DNA of 33,354 bases from Erysipelotrichaceae bacterium (GCA_017473335.1 JAFULN010000036.1:1-33354), one strand, 5' to 3'. Numbered from the stretch's first letter, positions 1-7,511 are shown. The notes: generated by a model not told the origin, from the letters alone. Numbers and translations: made by a program.

Positions 1-1
1 A

Positions 2-310
2 AAAGAGAGAATCGCCATAAAAGAAATAGATCCTGCCTATACAAGCAGGATCGCAAAAGATAAGTGGTTGAAGTCTATGGGATGCAGTATCCATATGGCA
101 GCATCGTATGTGATCACACGAAGAGGATGCGGATACACAGATACGATCTAAAGTAAACAAACAGGAATCATTTCAACCTGTGCTGGATTTATATCACTAG
201 AAGATGATGTACTTAAAGACAGGATGAACTTGGGATGGTCCCTTATACAACGATTCTTTCAACAAATCGACTTCGCCAAAGGCTTACGAGCAGGAAGAGA
301 AGATAGTTGA
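2..310 (+). pseudogene. 3' remnant of a TnpB-like (IS605 OrfB family) gene
   Basis: The frame is open from the window edge and reads a segment with EIDPAYTSRIAKDKW followed by SIHMAASYVITRRGCGY. That pattern is typical of the C-terminal part of TnpB-like proteins of the IS200/IS605 superfamily found in Firmicutes mobile elements (recognised from memory, not by search). A TAA at 149-151 ends it, yet the same frame stays open for a further 52 codons to TGA at 308-310. The tail may be decayed coding sequence after a nonsense mutation, or merely 3' flank. The 5' part lies outside the window. A structured repeat follows 16 bp downstream. Confidence 0.5.
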
Positions 311-326
311 AAGATACTGATCTGGC

Positions 327-400
327 AAGATACAGGTCAGGTCATAGCTTAACGCTATGAAAAATGACGAATTTTTCAAAAAAATCGTCACTATCTTGTT
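327..400 (+). repeat. Structured repeat, copy 1 (three-stem fold)
   Basis: This segment and 33157-33227 share about 70 aligned bases in the same orientation. Homology starts at AAGATACAG and ends at CTATCTTGTT on both sides. Both copies can fold as a three-way junction: outer stem AAGATA/TATCTT, a hairpin CATAGC-ttaac-GCTATG, and a second hairpin GACGA/TCGTC. The second hairpin differs in sequence and length between the copies but pairs in both. It lies just after a TnpB-like remnant, so an IS right end or omega-RNA-like segment is the first guess; a cis-acting RNA leader for the gene at 421 is the alternative. Confidence 0.65.
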
Positions 401-420
401 GTGGTCAAAATGGAATTGCT

Positions 421-1080
421 ATGGACAAATCCATCAGATCTTTGAATCTCGTTGATAATTCCTGTGAGCTGTTTGAACACATCTATGTCATTCCTCACAA
501 TCTTGCAGGGATAGATTCGCTGACATATATTGCGCAGCATACTTTTGAAGAATGGGCGGATGATGCTCGTGAACTGTTTGAAGATTTGCTAGGGTTTGAG
601 CTGATTCCTGATGAGTTTATTGTAACTGACTGGTTGCTTGCACGTGACATCGAGAAGGACACGCGAGCAATCTTCGTTCCATATTACGATATCAAGATGT
701 TGGATTTCCTTCACACCTTCCATGAGGATATCAGCATCATCACTTATCCAGACATCGCAGATACGATCTCGCACTCTATCCGTAGAGGCAATGCAATCTA
801 TGATGCCGATGGAGACCTGCTTGATGTGCAGCATTATCAGAAGTCTGGCAAACCAGTAGGGGACACTTCCATAAAAAAAGAGAAGGCTCGCAAGAAGTCT
901 CTCAAGGTGGTTGGCGTGAACATTTCGCTAGAAGAAAAGAAGAAGATCGAGAAGATGACCAGAGCAAATGGTACATCTGTTTCTTCCTATATCCGTAAGT
1001 TGATTCGTCTGCATTTGGAAGAAGACTATGAACTGTTCGAACAGCAGAATAAAACTGAGCGAATTGAAAGAAGAAAGTGA
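421..1080 (+). CDS. Hypothetical protein with C-terminal ribbon-helix-helix-like segment
   Basis: A 219-residue protein that I do not recognise as a whole. The last third holds a basic linker (KKEKARKK), then KVVGVNISLEEKKKIEKM and SVSSYIRKLIRLHL, which looks like a beta-strand plus two helices of the ribbon-helix-helix or MobC-type DNA-binding fold. The N-terminal 140 residues are acidic and rich in aromatics, with no motif I can name. The frame is open upstream to an ATG at 364, but that start lies inside the structured repeat and has no ribosome binding site, so ATG 421 (weak GGA 10 bp upstream) is preferred. It stands alone on the plus strand beside a TnpB remnant, so mobile-element cargo is likely. 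Confidence 0.55.
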   Translation: MDKSIRSLNLVDNSCELFEHIYVIPHNLAGIDSLTYIAQHTFEEWADDARELFEDLLGFELIPDEFIVTDWLLARDIEKDTRAIFVPYYDIKMLDFLHTFHEDISIITYPDIADTISHSIRRGNAIYDADGDLLDVQHYQKSGKPVGDTSIKKEKARKKSLKVVGVNISLEEKKKIEKMTRANGTSVSSYIRKLIRLHLEEDYELFEQQNKTERIERRK

Positions 1081-1200
1081 TAGTAACTCTAACCTTGTGT
1101 TTGTTAATCATAATAAATTTTTCACAATGTAAGTGCATACTTTTAAGAAAATCACAAATTTGAGAAAAAAAGAACAAGCAATTCGTGAAAAAATTAACTA

Positions 1201-1231
1201 TTGCATTTAGAGTTTCTCTCGGGTTTATACT
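1201..1231 (+). promoter_or_regulatory. Promoter with 19-bp spacer, MerR-type
   Basis: TTGCAT at 1201-1206 and TATACT at 1226-1231 are separated by 19 bp. The spacer contains the dyad AGAG-TTT-CTCT at 1209-1219. Promoters activated by MerR-family regulators characteristically have 19-20 bp spacers with an internal dyad. A MerR-family gene sits convergently downstream at 3895-4521, so it is the likely activator (inference). A strong ribosome binding site, GAAAGGGGG, follows before the ATG at 1260. Confidence 0.55.
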
Positions 1232-1259
1232 TTCTGTAATTTAGAAAGGGGGTAGTAAA

Positions 1260-2456
1260 ATGCAAAACTTTAACTACAATATTGCAACTAGAATTCACTT
1301 TGGAAAGGGGACTGTTAGTCAGTATCTAAAGGACGAAGTACTGAGATATGGAACGAAAGTACTGTTTGTTTATGATGACATTCCTGTAAAAGCTTCAGGT
1401 CTTTATGATGAGGTCGTCAAATCTTTAAATGATGGTGGTATTGAGTTTGTAGAATTCTCAGGAATCGAACCAAATCCAAAGCATACTACAATCAATAAAG
1501 GTATTTCTCTTTTAAGAGAAACTGGTGGTCAGGTCATCATCGCTGCGGGTGGTGGATCAACAATCGATACAGGTAAGGCCATCGGTTTTGGCTACTATGG
1601 TGATGAAGATGTATGGGATTTCTATTCAGGCAAGAAACAGGTGACAAAGACATTGCCAGTTATCTGCATTCCTACATTGGCAGCAGCTGGTGCAGAAGTG
1701 TCATGGTCAGCAGTTGTGTCTAACCTTGATGTAAAGAGAAAGATCGGATTGAGAAATCCTATCAATCGCCCTGCAGTTGCGATTGCAGATCCAACTTACA
1801 CATTCTCAGTTCCTGCATTCCACACTTCTTGTGGTGTGATTGATATTATGTCTCATACGCTTGAAACCTATTTCTCTAGCACAATGGCGATGCAGGATTC
1901 AATTTCAGAAGGAATCCAGCTGGCGTCTATTCATGCAGGCAGAAAAGTAAAGGACAATCCAAATGATTATGATGCGCGTGCGGATTTGATGTGGGCTGCA
2001 ATGCTTTCCATTATGCAAATTTCCTCATTTGGACGCTATAACAGTGCGACTATCATCCATACGCTTGAACACATGTTGTCAGCTCATATTGATGCTGTGA
2101 TCCATGGCGCAGGCATTGGAATTATGTCACTCGCATTCTATAAGTATGCACTGAATGATGCAACAGCTCCAAAATTTGCAACTTGGGGAAGAAAAGTTTG
2201 GGGTGTACCTGCAGATTTGAATGAATACGAAGCTGCAAGAGAAGCAATTGCACGCTATGAAGCATTCATTGAAGAAATGGGACTTCCAACTCGTTTGTCT
2301 CAAATGAAAGTTGATCGCAATTCTGACAAGTATATCACTCTTGAAGATGTCATGCCTGTTGTCGAAGACTTAGCTTTGACATCAGATGGATCTAAGTGGT
2401 ATGCACCAGTAAAAACAAAAGAAGATTATTTAGCTATCTTTAAATTAGCTCTATAA
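1260..2456 (+). CDS. Iron-containing alcohol dehydrogenase (butanol dehydrogenase/YqhD-like)
   Basis: A 398-residue cytoplasmic oxidoreductase of the group III, iron-dependent alcohol dehydrogenase family, which reduces aldehydes or oxidises alcohols with NAD(P)H. The nucleotide-binding motif GGGSTIDTGKAI is at residues 97-108. The metal ligands fit the family pattern Asp195, His199 (GVIDIMSH), His267 and His282 (VIHGAG), almost the same spacing as in E. coli YqhD. The length is normal for the family. The start follows GAAAGGGGG. The gene is first in a two-gene operon with a permease 14 bp downstream, and its promoter has the spacing of a MerR target. The substrate is not evident; MerR control suggests an aldehyde or other electrophile signal (inference). 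Confidence 0.92.
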   Translation: MQNFNYNIATRIHFGKGTVSQYLKDEVLRYGTKVLFVYDDIPVKASGLYDEVVKSLNDGGIEFVEFSGIEPNPKHTTINKGISLLRETGGQVIIAAGGGSTIDTGKAIGFGYYGDEDVWDFYSGKKQVTKTLPVICIPTLAAAGAEVSWSAVVSNLDVKRKIGLRNPINRPAVAIADPTYTFSVPAFHTSCGVIDIMSHTLETYFSSTMAMQDSISEGIQLASIHAGRKVKDNPNDYDARADLMWAAMLSIMQISSFGRYNSATIIHTLEHMLSAHIDAVIHGAGIGIMSLAFYKYALNDATAPKFATWGRKVWGVPADLNEYEAAREAIARYEAFIEEMGLPTRLSQMKVDRNSDKYITLEDVMPVVEDLALTSDGSKWYAPVKTKEDYLAIFKLAL

Positions 2457-2470
2457 AAGAAGGGGAAAAT

Positions 2471-3838
2471 ATGAAAAACAATAAAAAGTTAATCCAATGG
2501 ATTTCAATTATTGTTGCGTTCATCGTAATTAAACTGATTCCAACGAATGAACTGTGGACACCTGTACTTGGTACATATTTGGCAATTACAGTTTCAGGAA
2601 TTTTGTTGTTGGCTTTTAATTTACTAAATAACGTAACTTCATCTATTATCTTAATGTTTGCCTATCCATTAGCTAAAGTTTGTACATTGTCTCAGGCTTT
2701 GTCTAACTGGACATCACAGGCTATCTGGATGACACTGTGCAGCTTTATCCTTGTTGTACTGATTCAAAAGACAACAATTCTGGAACGTATTGCCTATGGA
2801 ATGGCTGCTAAATGTAAAGGGAACTATATTTATCTGGCGTTTGCAGTTGCTTTGATTTCATTGCTGTCAAGAATCATGATGCAGGGTATCCTTGCTCTGG
2901 TTTCTGTTATCGCTATCGTATACGGTATGTGTAAAGCGCTGAATCTGAAAGGGAAAGCTGCTGCCGGTTTGTTGCTGATTTGTACATTTGTCTATCATGA
3001 TGCAAACCATTTCCTGTATTCTGCTGGATATTTCTCAATTGTCATGAGCAATGCGTCTGCCGTTACTCCTTTGGCATCTGATTATCCAACATTCTTTGCT
3101 GATAACTGGGTATTCATTATTCCTCTGATTCTATCTACTGTTGCAGTAGCATTCATGTGCAAGCCTAAAGAATCTTTGGGTGCTACAGATTTCTTTGATA
3201 AGAAGATTGAAGAGTTGGGACCTTGGACTGCTAAAGATAAGAAAATGCTGGCAATTCTGATTGCATTCATCGTATTGCTGTTTACTGACTCAATTCATCA
3301 TCTGGGTATGATGTATGCATTCGTGTTTGTTATTACTGTTCCATTCTTGCCTGGAATTGATATTGGTGAAGCAAAAGACTTCTCTAAAGTATCTTGGGGT
3401 GGAGTATTCTTTGTTGCTGCATGTATGACAATCGGTACAGCAGGTGCAGCTGCAGGATTTGGTAAGTTTATCTCTACAGTTACATTCCCAATTCTGCAGA
3501 ATGTAAGTGGTACAACATTCTTGTCATTGACATATTTCTTGTCTGTACTGTTGAACTTCATCATGACACCAGCTGCAGTTATGTCTGTATTAGGTGAACC
3601 TCTGGCTCAGATTTGTGTAACATTAGGTTTCAGCCCAATGGCAATGTGCTATGTTGTATTCCAAGGTATTTCTCAGCTGCTGTTCAGCTATGAAGTAACT
3701 GTATACATGGTTGCTTTCTCATTCGGTCTGTTCAACACAAAAGAATTCGCAAAACCTATGTTTGTCAAATTCCTCATCCAAACTGCATTCCTTTTGACAG
3801 TAGGATTCATGTTCTGGGGAATGAGAGGACTTTGCTAG
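2471..3838 (+). CDS. SLC13/DASS-type anion permease
   Basis: A 455-residue polytopic membrane protein with about 11-12 hydrophobic segments. The overall layout, the strongly hydrophobic internal repeats, and the segment VSWGGVFFVAACMTIGTAGAAAGFG resemble the divalent anion:sodium symporter family (SLC13, ArsB/NhaD superfamily), which takes up dicarboxylates, tricarboxylates or sulfate. The usual SNT-type substrate motif is not obvious; the second half has MTPAAVM where related proteins have SNTAT-like sequences. It follows the alcohol dehydrogenase by 14 bp with RBS AGAAGGGGA, so they are probably co-transcribed. The pairing suggests import of a compound whose aldehyde or alcohol derivative is handled by the dehydrogenase. 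The substrate is unknown. Confidence 0.75.
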   Translation: MKNNKKLIQWISIIVAFIVIKLIPTNELWTPVLGTYLAITVSGILLLAFNLLNNVTSSIILMFAYPLAKVCTLSQALSNWTSQAIWMTLCSFILVVLIQKTTILERIAYGMAAKCKGNYIYLAFAVALISLLSRIMMQGILALVSVIAIVYGMCKALNLKGKAAAGLLLICTFVYHDANHFLYSAGYFSIVMSNASAVTPLASDYPTFFADNWVFIIPLILSTVAVAFMCKPKESLGATDFFDKKIEELGPWTAKDKKMLAILIAFIVLLFTDSIHHLGMMYAFVFVITVPFLPGIDIGEAKDFSKVSWGGVFFVAACMTIGTAGAAAGFGKFISTVTFPILQNVSGTTFLSLTYFLSVLLNFIMTPAAVMSVLGEPLAQICVTLGFSPMAMCYVVFQGISQLLFSYEVTVYMVAFSFGLFNTKEFAKPMFVKFLIQTAFLLTVGFMFWGMRGLC

Positions 3839-3860
3839 TCTAACAACTTGCAAATATTAA

Positions 3861-3896
3861 AAAAGGTTATAGAGCAGACAGGCTTTATAACCTTTT
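3861..3896. terminator. Bidirectional terminator between permease and merR-type gene
   Basis: AAAAGGTTATA and TATAACCTTTT pair around a loop, with the inner bases GAGC/GCT adding to the stem. T-runs occur on both strands, so it can serve both convergent genes. It reaches into the stop codon of the minus-strand regulator. Confidence 0.8.
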
Positions 3897-4521
3897 ATTC
3901 TGGTTTAGATTCTTTGGTTTGTGATTGCGGTTGCTCAGGAAGCATATTTTTTTGTCTTAAGATAAACTCGTGGAGGTTGCGTAATGTGCCACGATTCTTA
4001 TTTTCGTAGTTGCCACTTTCTTTTTCAAAATAAACGATATCATTCAGATACGAATAATAGCGAATTTTGAACTGCAGATCACTAAGAGCTGTATTCAATT
4101 CTGCAATCTCCTTCTTAAGCTGATTTTGAAGGACAAGAAGCATGTTGAGTCTTTCTGTTACAGTACCGTCACCTTCCATTGTGTGAAGAATAAACATATG
4201 ACAGTCACGAATGGATAAGCCAAGTCCTCTAAGACAAATAATCATCTTTCCATATGCTAAATCAGCTCTAGAAAACATTCGTTCGTTTCCTTCAGTTCTT
4301 TGTACATAAGGGAACAAGTGTTCTTTGTCATAATATCGGACAGTATGTACAGATACCTGAAGCTCTTTAGCAAATTCTTTGACTGTAAAGATAGGAGTGG
4401 CGTCATAACCTGAACTACTTCCATCTGCATCGTATCCATTTACTATCTCCCTGATTCTTTTTGTAATTTCTTCGCTACTAAGTTCTGGTTCGGATTTGAC
4501 AAAGATTTCGTGTTTTGCCAT
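3895..4521 (-). CDS. MerR-family transcriptional regulator
   Basis: A 208-residue DNA-binding protein. The MerR winged-helix domain begins at about residue 45 with FTVKEFAKELQVSVHTVRYYDKE and continues through the wing at RMFSRADLAYGKMI and GLSIRDC. A long dimerisation helix follows at about 110-165. The 45 residues before the HTH are an extension not usual in the family. No metal-binding cysteine set is evident, so this is more like the drug- or aldehyde-responsive subgroup. The start follows GGAGGA at the proper distance. It is convergent with the dehydrogenase-permease operon, whose promoter has a MerR-type 19-bp spacer. Its own upstream region is very AT-rich, with a TATAAT on the minus strand at 4549-4554. 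Confidence 0.9.
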   Translation of the reverse strand: MAKHEIFVKSEPELSSEEITKRIREIVNGYDADGSSSGYDATPIFTVKEFAKELQVSVHTVRYYDKEHLFPYVQRTEGNERMFSRADLAYGKMIICLRGLGLSIRDCHMFILHTMEGDGTVTERLNMLLVLQNQLKKEIAELNTALSDLQFKIRYYSYLNDIVYFEKESGNYENKNRGTLRNLHEFILRQKNMLPEQPQSQTKESKPE

Positions 4522-4671
4522 AGTGCTTCCTCCAATTTTCTTTTATTTATTATATAATATTTATTTCACAAATGATGATATAAAATTACCTTATTCAAAA
4601 CTATTTTTAGTAATGCTATATTAATTGTTATTAAATAAGATTACCATGATGTCGTCGACAAAGACGGAAAT

Positions 4672-4884
4672 GTGGATGTACTTGATCTTCCAGTTATCAT
4701 AGGAACAGTTGCACTGATTGCACTTATCGGTGGGATTGCGATTGCAGTCTTGAGATTTGTGCTTAGAATCATCTATCTCGTTGTGCCTGTGATTGTAGGC
4801 TTTAGGATTGTGTTCTCGCTTGCAGTTGGACTAAAGAGTGTATACACCCTTAAAAAAATCCTCCTAATTCTGAAAATGTCCTAA
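4672..4884 (+). pseudogene. Remnant of a membrane protein gene
   Basis: A 70-codon frame rich in hydrophobic residues, with two or three membrane segments (IIGTVALIALIGGIAIAVL and LVVPVIVGFRIVFSLAVG). The frame is open upstream of the ATG for a few more codons (DVVDKDGNVDVLDLP, where a linker before a membrane anchor would be usual) until a stop at about 4637. There is no clear ribosome binding site. It looks like the C-terminal end of a larger surface or conjugation protein whose front was lost, but I do not recognise the family. It could also be a true small membrane protein. Confidence 0.3.
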
Positions 4885-4892
4885 TAAATTTA

Positions 4893-4921
4893 TTGTATGG
4901 GTAGTATAATTGAGGTATAAT
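4893..4921 (+). promoter_or_regulatory. Promoter of toxin-antitoxin operon 1
   Basis: TTGTAT at 4893-4898 and TATAAT at 4916-4921 are 17 bp apart. A second TATAAT lies at 4905-4910, so GTATAAT occurs twice at 11-bp spacing. The doubled box could be a direct-repeat operator for the antitoxin (inference). Confidence 0.55.
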
Positions 4922-4943
4922 ATGACTACGGAGAAAGGGTGGT

Positions 4944-5243
4944 ATGATGTCTCAGAGTTTTTCGATTAGACCTTCTAAAGATATTAGAACGAATTATGCG
5001 CAAATATCCGCTTTAACTAGAGAGAATCCTGTGGCGATTACAGTGAATGGCAAAGAAGATACTGTTCTACTTAGTCATGAAGACTTCATCAATCAGATGC
5101 ATTACATTCATGAATTGGAGGCAAAACTTGAAGTTTATTCTCATCTTGCTTTGGCGATGGATGATATTAAGCTTGGAAGAGTTCAGTCTGCTGATGATGT
5201 GTTTGCAGAGCTGATTGAAAAGATCAATCAGGTTGAATTATGA
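4944..5243 (+). CDS. Type II antitoxin, Phd/YefM family
   Basis: A 99-residue protein. The N-terminal part (FSIRPSKDIRTNYAQISALTRENPVAITVNGKEDTVLLS) matches the Phd/YefM fold: a strand, a helix that binds DNA as a dimer, and the VAITVNGK strand pair followed by a conserved L/S-x-E/D-x-F segment. The C-terminal helices (ELEAKLEVYSHLALAMDD) would wrap the toxin. Two adjacent ATG codons start the gene after GGAGAAAGGGTGG; the second (4947) is equally likely. The stop overlaps the toxin start in ATGA, a usual sign of coupled translation. It probably represses its own promoter just upstream. Confidence 0.88.
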   Translation: MMSQSFSIRPSKDIRTNYAQISALTRENPVAITVNGKEDTVLLSHEDFINQMHYIHELEAKLEVYSHLALAMDDIKLGRVQSADDVFAELIEKINQVEL

Positions 5244-5563
5244 TGTGCAATGTTGTATTTACTGATACGGCCAAGTCTGATTTGCGTGAGTTAGCCTTTT
5301 ATCTTGCAGATGTTTCAAAAGATAAGGAACTTGCCGTTCGCTTTTTGAAAAAGCTTCAAGAGAAAACGAACATCCTTAAAGACTTTCCAGAAAGCGGTGC
5401 AATTCCAAAAGAAAGAATTCTCAAGAGCAATGGATATCGATATCTTGTACATGATGATTATTTGATTTTTTATCATTATGACAAGTCAAGCAATACAGTT
5501 TATGTACTGGCGATTTTCAATAGTAAGCGCGACTATATGCGTGTAATGAAAAAGTACATTTAA
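5240..5563 (+). CDS. Type II toxin, RelE/ParE superfamily
   Basis: A 107-residue toxin-like protein. It begins with the strand NVVFTDTAKSDLRELAFYLADVS and continues with the helix pair typical of RelE/ParE proteins, then YRYLVHDDYLIFYHYD and TVYVLAIFNSKRDYMRVM. These C-terminal strands carry the conserved Y-R and I-F-Y positions of the family. The ILAIFNSKRD ending is closest to ParE-like or plasmid-stabilisation toxins, so gyrase poisoning or mRNA cleavage are both possible. Translation is coupled to the antitoxin by an ATGA overlap. All secondary-structure elements are present, so the toxin looks intact. A strong terminator follows at once. The pair would stabilise the mobile element that carries it. 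Confidence 0.88.
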   Translation: MMCNVVFTDTAKSDLRELAFYLADVSKDKELAVRFLKKLQEKTNILKDFPESGAIPKERILKSNGYRYLVHDDYLIFYHYDKSSNTVYVLAIFNSKRDYMRVMKKYI

Positions 5564-5577
5564 ATAATTTGAGCAAG

Positions 5578-5603
5578 GTGGGCATTTTTGCCCACTTTTT
5601 TTG
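5578..5603 (+). terminator. Rho-independent terminator of toxin-antitoxin operon 1
   Basis: GTGGGC at 5578-5583 pairs with GCCCAC at 5590-5595, with the loop ATTTTT, followed by seven T. Confidence 0.9.
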
Positions 5604-5733
5604 TGCTTCAGAGAGTGGATTTTTGGTGTGGTATACCAACACTGCTGAAAGGAGATAAGCAGATGTTGTGTAAAAATGATGAATTGATCAATGAAAAAAA
5701 ACTAAGATGTATTGAACTGAAGGGGGAAGGTCT

Positions 5734-5859
5734 ATGGCAAGAAGTGCAGTGCTTGTATGTGAAAGTCATTTTAAAAATGAAGAATCTTTATTGGCGGAAG
5801 CCTTTCTTGCCAAGTGGATAGAGGTTATAGAGTGGCATGAAAAATATTCAACTTATTAA
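5734..5859 (+). CDS. Small 41-residue protein upstream of the recombinase
   Basis: ATG at 5734 follows AGGGGGAAGG at a good distance and opens 41 codons to TAA. The product begins MARSAVLVCESHFKNEESLL and ends in an amphipathic, acidic and aromatic stretch (WIEVIEWHEKY). I do not recognise it. It precedes the large serine recombinase by 84 bp. Small proteins coded beside such recombinases often control recombination direction, so a directionality factor is a possibility, with no direct evidence. An overlapping frame starting at 5663 (RBS GGAG, 52 codons) competes with it. The two could also be pieces of one frameshifted gene. Confidence 0.45.
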   Translation: MARSAVLVCESHFKNEESLLAEAFLAKWIEVIEWHEKYSTY

Positions 5860-5910
5860 AGGAAGAAACAGCATTTTGTGTGATAGAATGAATGTATCAT
5901 GCGAGTGTTT

Positions 5911-5940
5911 GTTTCACTTTGAATGAATGGAGAGTGAAAC
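5911..5940 (+). promoter_or_regulatory. Inverted repeat at the start of the recombinase gene
   Basis: GTTTCACT at 5911-5918 and AGTGAAAC at 5933-5940 are perfect 8-bp arms around a 14-base loop that contains the ribosome binding site TGGAG. The right arm ends 3 bp before the ATG. It could be an operator or an RNA hairpin that limits translation. Confidence 0.6.
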
Positions 5941-5943
5941 ATA

Positions 5944-7500
5944 ATGAAAAAGAAGGTTGCGATTTACTGCAGACTTTCCGATGAAGATAGAGACAAACAA
6001 TTCGAAACGGATGATTCAATGAGTATTCAGAATCAGAAATCCATGCTGTTGACTTATGCTTTGAAACAAGACTGGGAAGTGTATGGAATCTACTGTGATG
6101 AACTGCCAGGAACATCTAGAACCAGACCTGAATTTCTTAAACTGATCAAAGATGCAGAAGAAAAAAAGTTTGATATTGTACTGTGCAAAACACAGTCCAG
6201 ATTTACTCGCGAGCTCGAACTGGTTGAAAAGTACATCCATGGTTTGTTTCCTTTGTGGGGGATTCGCTTTGTGAGTGTTGTCGATAATGCAGACACCGAA
6301 ATCAAAGGGAATAAGAAATCACGTCAGATCAATGGCCTTGTGAATGAGTGGTATCTTGAAGATCTAAGTGATAACATTCGTTCTGTTTTGACGGATAGAC
6401 GTAAAAAAGGAGCTCATATCGGGGCATTTGCGTTGTATGGGTATCAGAAGGATCCAAATCAAAAAGGTCATTTAATCATTGATCCTGAAGCTGCAGAGGT
6501 GGTTAGAGAAGTGTTCAGACTCTATGTACAGGGAATGGGGAAGACTGCTATTGCCAGATTATTAAATGATCGTGGGATTCCTAATCCTACGGAATACAAA
6601 AGGCGAAAAGGATTAAGGTACTATCAGCCTAAGCGTAAGAATTCAACGCTGTGGAAGTATTTTAATATCAGTGACATGCTGGTCAATGATATGTACATTG
6701 GCAACATGACGCAGGGGAAATACGGTTCTGTTTCGTACAAATCAAAGAAAAACAAGCCTAGACCAAAAGATCAGTGGATTACAGTTGAAGGGACCCATGA
6801 GCCGATTATTGATCGTGAATTGTGGGATAAAACTCAGGAAATGATTGCAAAAAGGACAAAGCCTTGTTATTCTGGCGAGATCAGCTTGTTTTCTAGAAAG
6901 GTACGCTGCATGGACTGCGGTTATTCAATGAGCGCACAGATAGCGCATGGCAGACGTTATTTAAGGTGCTCTACAGCCTATGTTTCCAAGGGTTCTTGTG
7001 CTGGTGCCTTCATCTCAGCAAGTGCCTTAGAAAAAGCTGTATTGGCTGAGTTGAGAAGTCTGTGTAAACTCTATCTGAATATGGATGAACTTGAAGCGAA
7101 GGTACAGTTAAACTCGGATTTACATACAAAACTGGAGAAACTGAACCGTCAAAATTATCTCTATGAAAAGAAAGCTGCTGAGTATGTCAAAGGGTTAAGA
7201 GAACTGTATTTAGATAAAGTAAGAGGTATCATTTCAGAAAGTGACTACCTGGTGATGTCAAAAGATTTTTCTCTGGAAAAAAACAGAGTGGAGGAACTGG
7301 TATCTCAAACTACTTTAGAAATTGAAAAAATCAAAGAAAAAATGAAAAAAAGTGAAGACCGCAGACAGATGCTTGAAAAGTATGTGAATTTAGAACATCT
7401 TGACAGAACAACGGTCGAAATCCTGATTGATACCATTCTAGTAGGTAAAAAAGACCCTGTTACCAAGGCTCAAAAGATAGAAATTTACTGGAATTTTTAA
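5944..7500 (+). CDS. Large serine recombinase (TnpX/TndX type)
   Basis: A 518-residue site-specific recombinase. The N-terminal resolvase domain shows Y8-C-R10-L-S12, with Ser12 the expected nucleophile, and SRFTRE with arginines 86 and 89. The recombinase domain spans about 155-305 (GYQKDPNQKGHLIIDPEAAEVVREVF, HEPIIDRELWDKTQ). A zinc ribbon follows with Cys322, Cys325, Cys342 and Cys352, then a coiled coil at about 385-470, and a C-terminal TVEILIDTILVGKKDP segment like DUF4368. All parts are present, so it looks active. Such enzymes integrate and excise elements between short att sites next to their own gene. Here the gene ends about 30 bp from a break in cotJC, so cotJC is the likely target. 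Confidence 0.93.
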   Translation: MKKKVAIYCRLSDEDRDKQFETDDSMSIQNQKSMLLTYALKQDWEVYGIYCDELPGTSRTRPEFLKLIKDAEEKKFDIVLCKTQSRFTRELELVEKYIHGLFPLWGIRFVSVVDNADTEIKGNKKSRQINGLVNEWYLEDLSDNIRSVLTDRRKKGAHIGAFALYGYQKDPNQKGHLIIDPEAAEVVREVFRLYVQGMGKTAIARLLNDRGIPNPTEYKRRKGLRYYQPKRKNSTLWKYFNISDMLVNDMYIGNMTQGKYGSVSYKSKKNKPRPKDQWITVEGTHEPIIDRELWDKTQEMIAKRTKPCYSGEISLFSRKVRCMDCGYSMSAQIAHGRRYLRCSTAYVSKGSCAGAFISASALEKAVLAELRSLCKLYLNMDELEAKVQLNSDLHTKLEKLNRQNYLYEKKAAEYVKGLRELYLDKVRGIISESDYLVMSKDFSLEKNRVEELVSQTTLEIEKIKEKMKKSEDRRQMLEKYVNLEHLDRTTVEILIDTILVGKKDPVTKAQKIEIYWNF

Positions 7501-7511
7501 AAAAGTTGTGT

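Noticed and set aside
327-400. Hammerhead ribozyme or purine riboswitch in the three-stem repeat
   Set aside because: The fold is a three-way junction, but the CUGAUGA and GAAA core of hammerheads and the conserved loop and junction bases of purine riboswitches are absent.
364-420. Start of the ribbon-helix-helix-like gene at ATG 364
   Set aside because: The codon lies within the structured repeat, has no ribosome binding site, and the first 19 residues read from hairpin sequence.
5588-5733. A 77-codon frame beginning inside the terminator after the first toxin gene
   Set aside because: It starts in the hairpin without an RBS. A start at 5663 with GGAG is possible, but the frame then overlaps the better-supported ORF at 5734.
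1-7500. The missing 3' half of cotJC on the minus strand
   Set aside because: I looked for a minus-strand frame coding EEKARATY-like sequence left of the recombinase and found none, so the other junction is taken to lie outside the window or to be lost.
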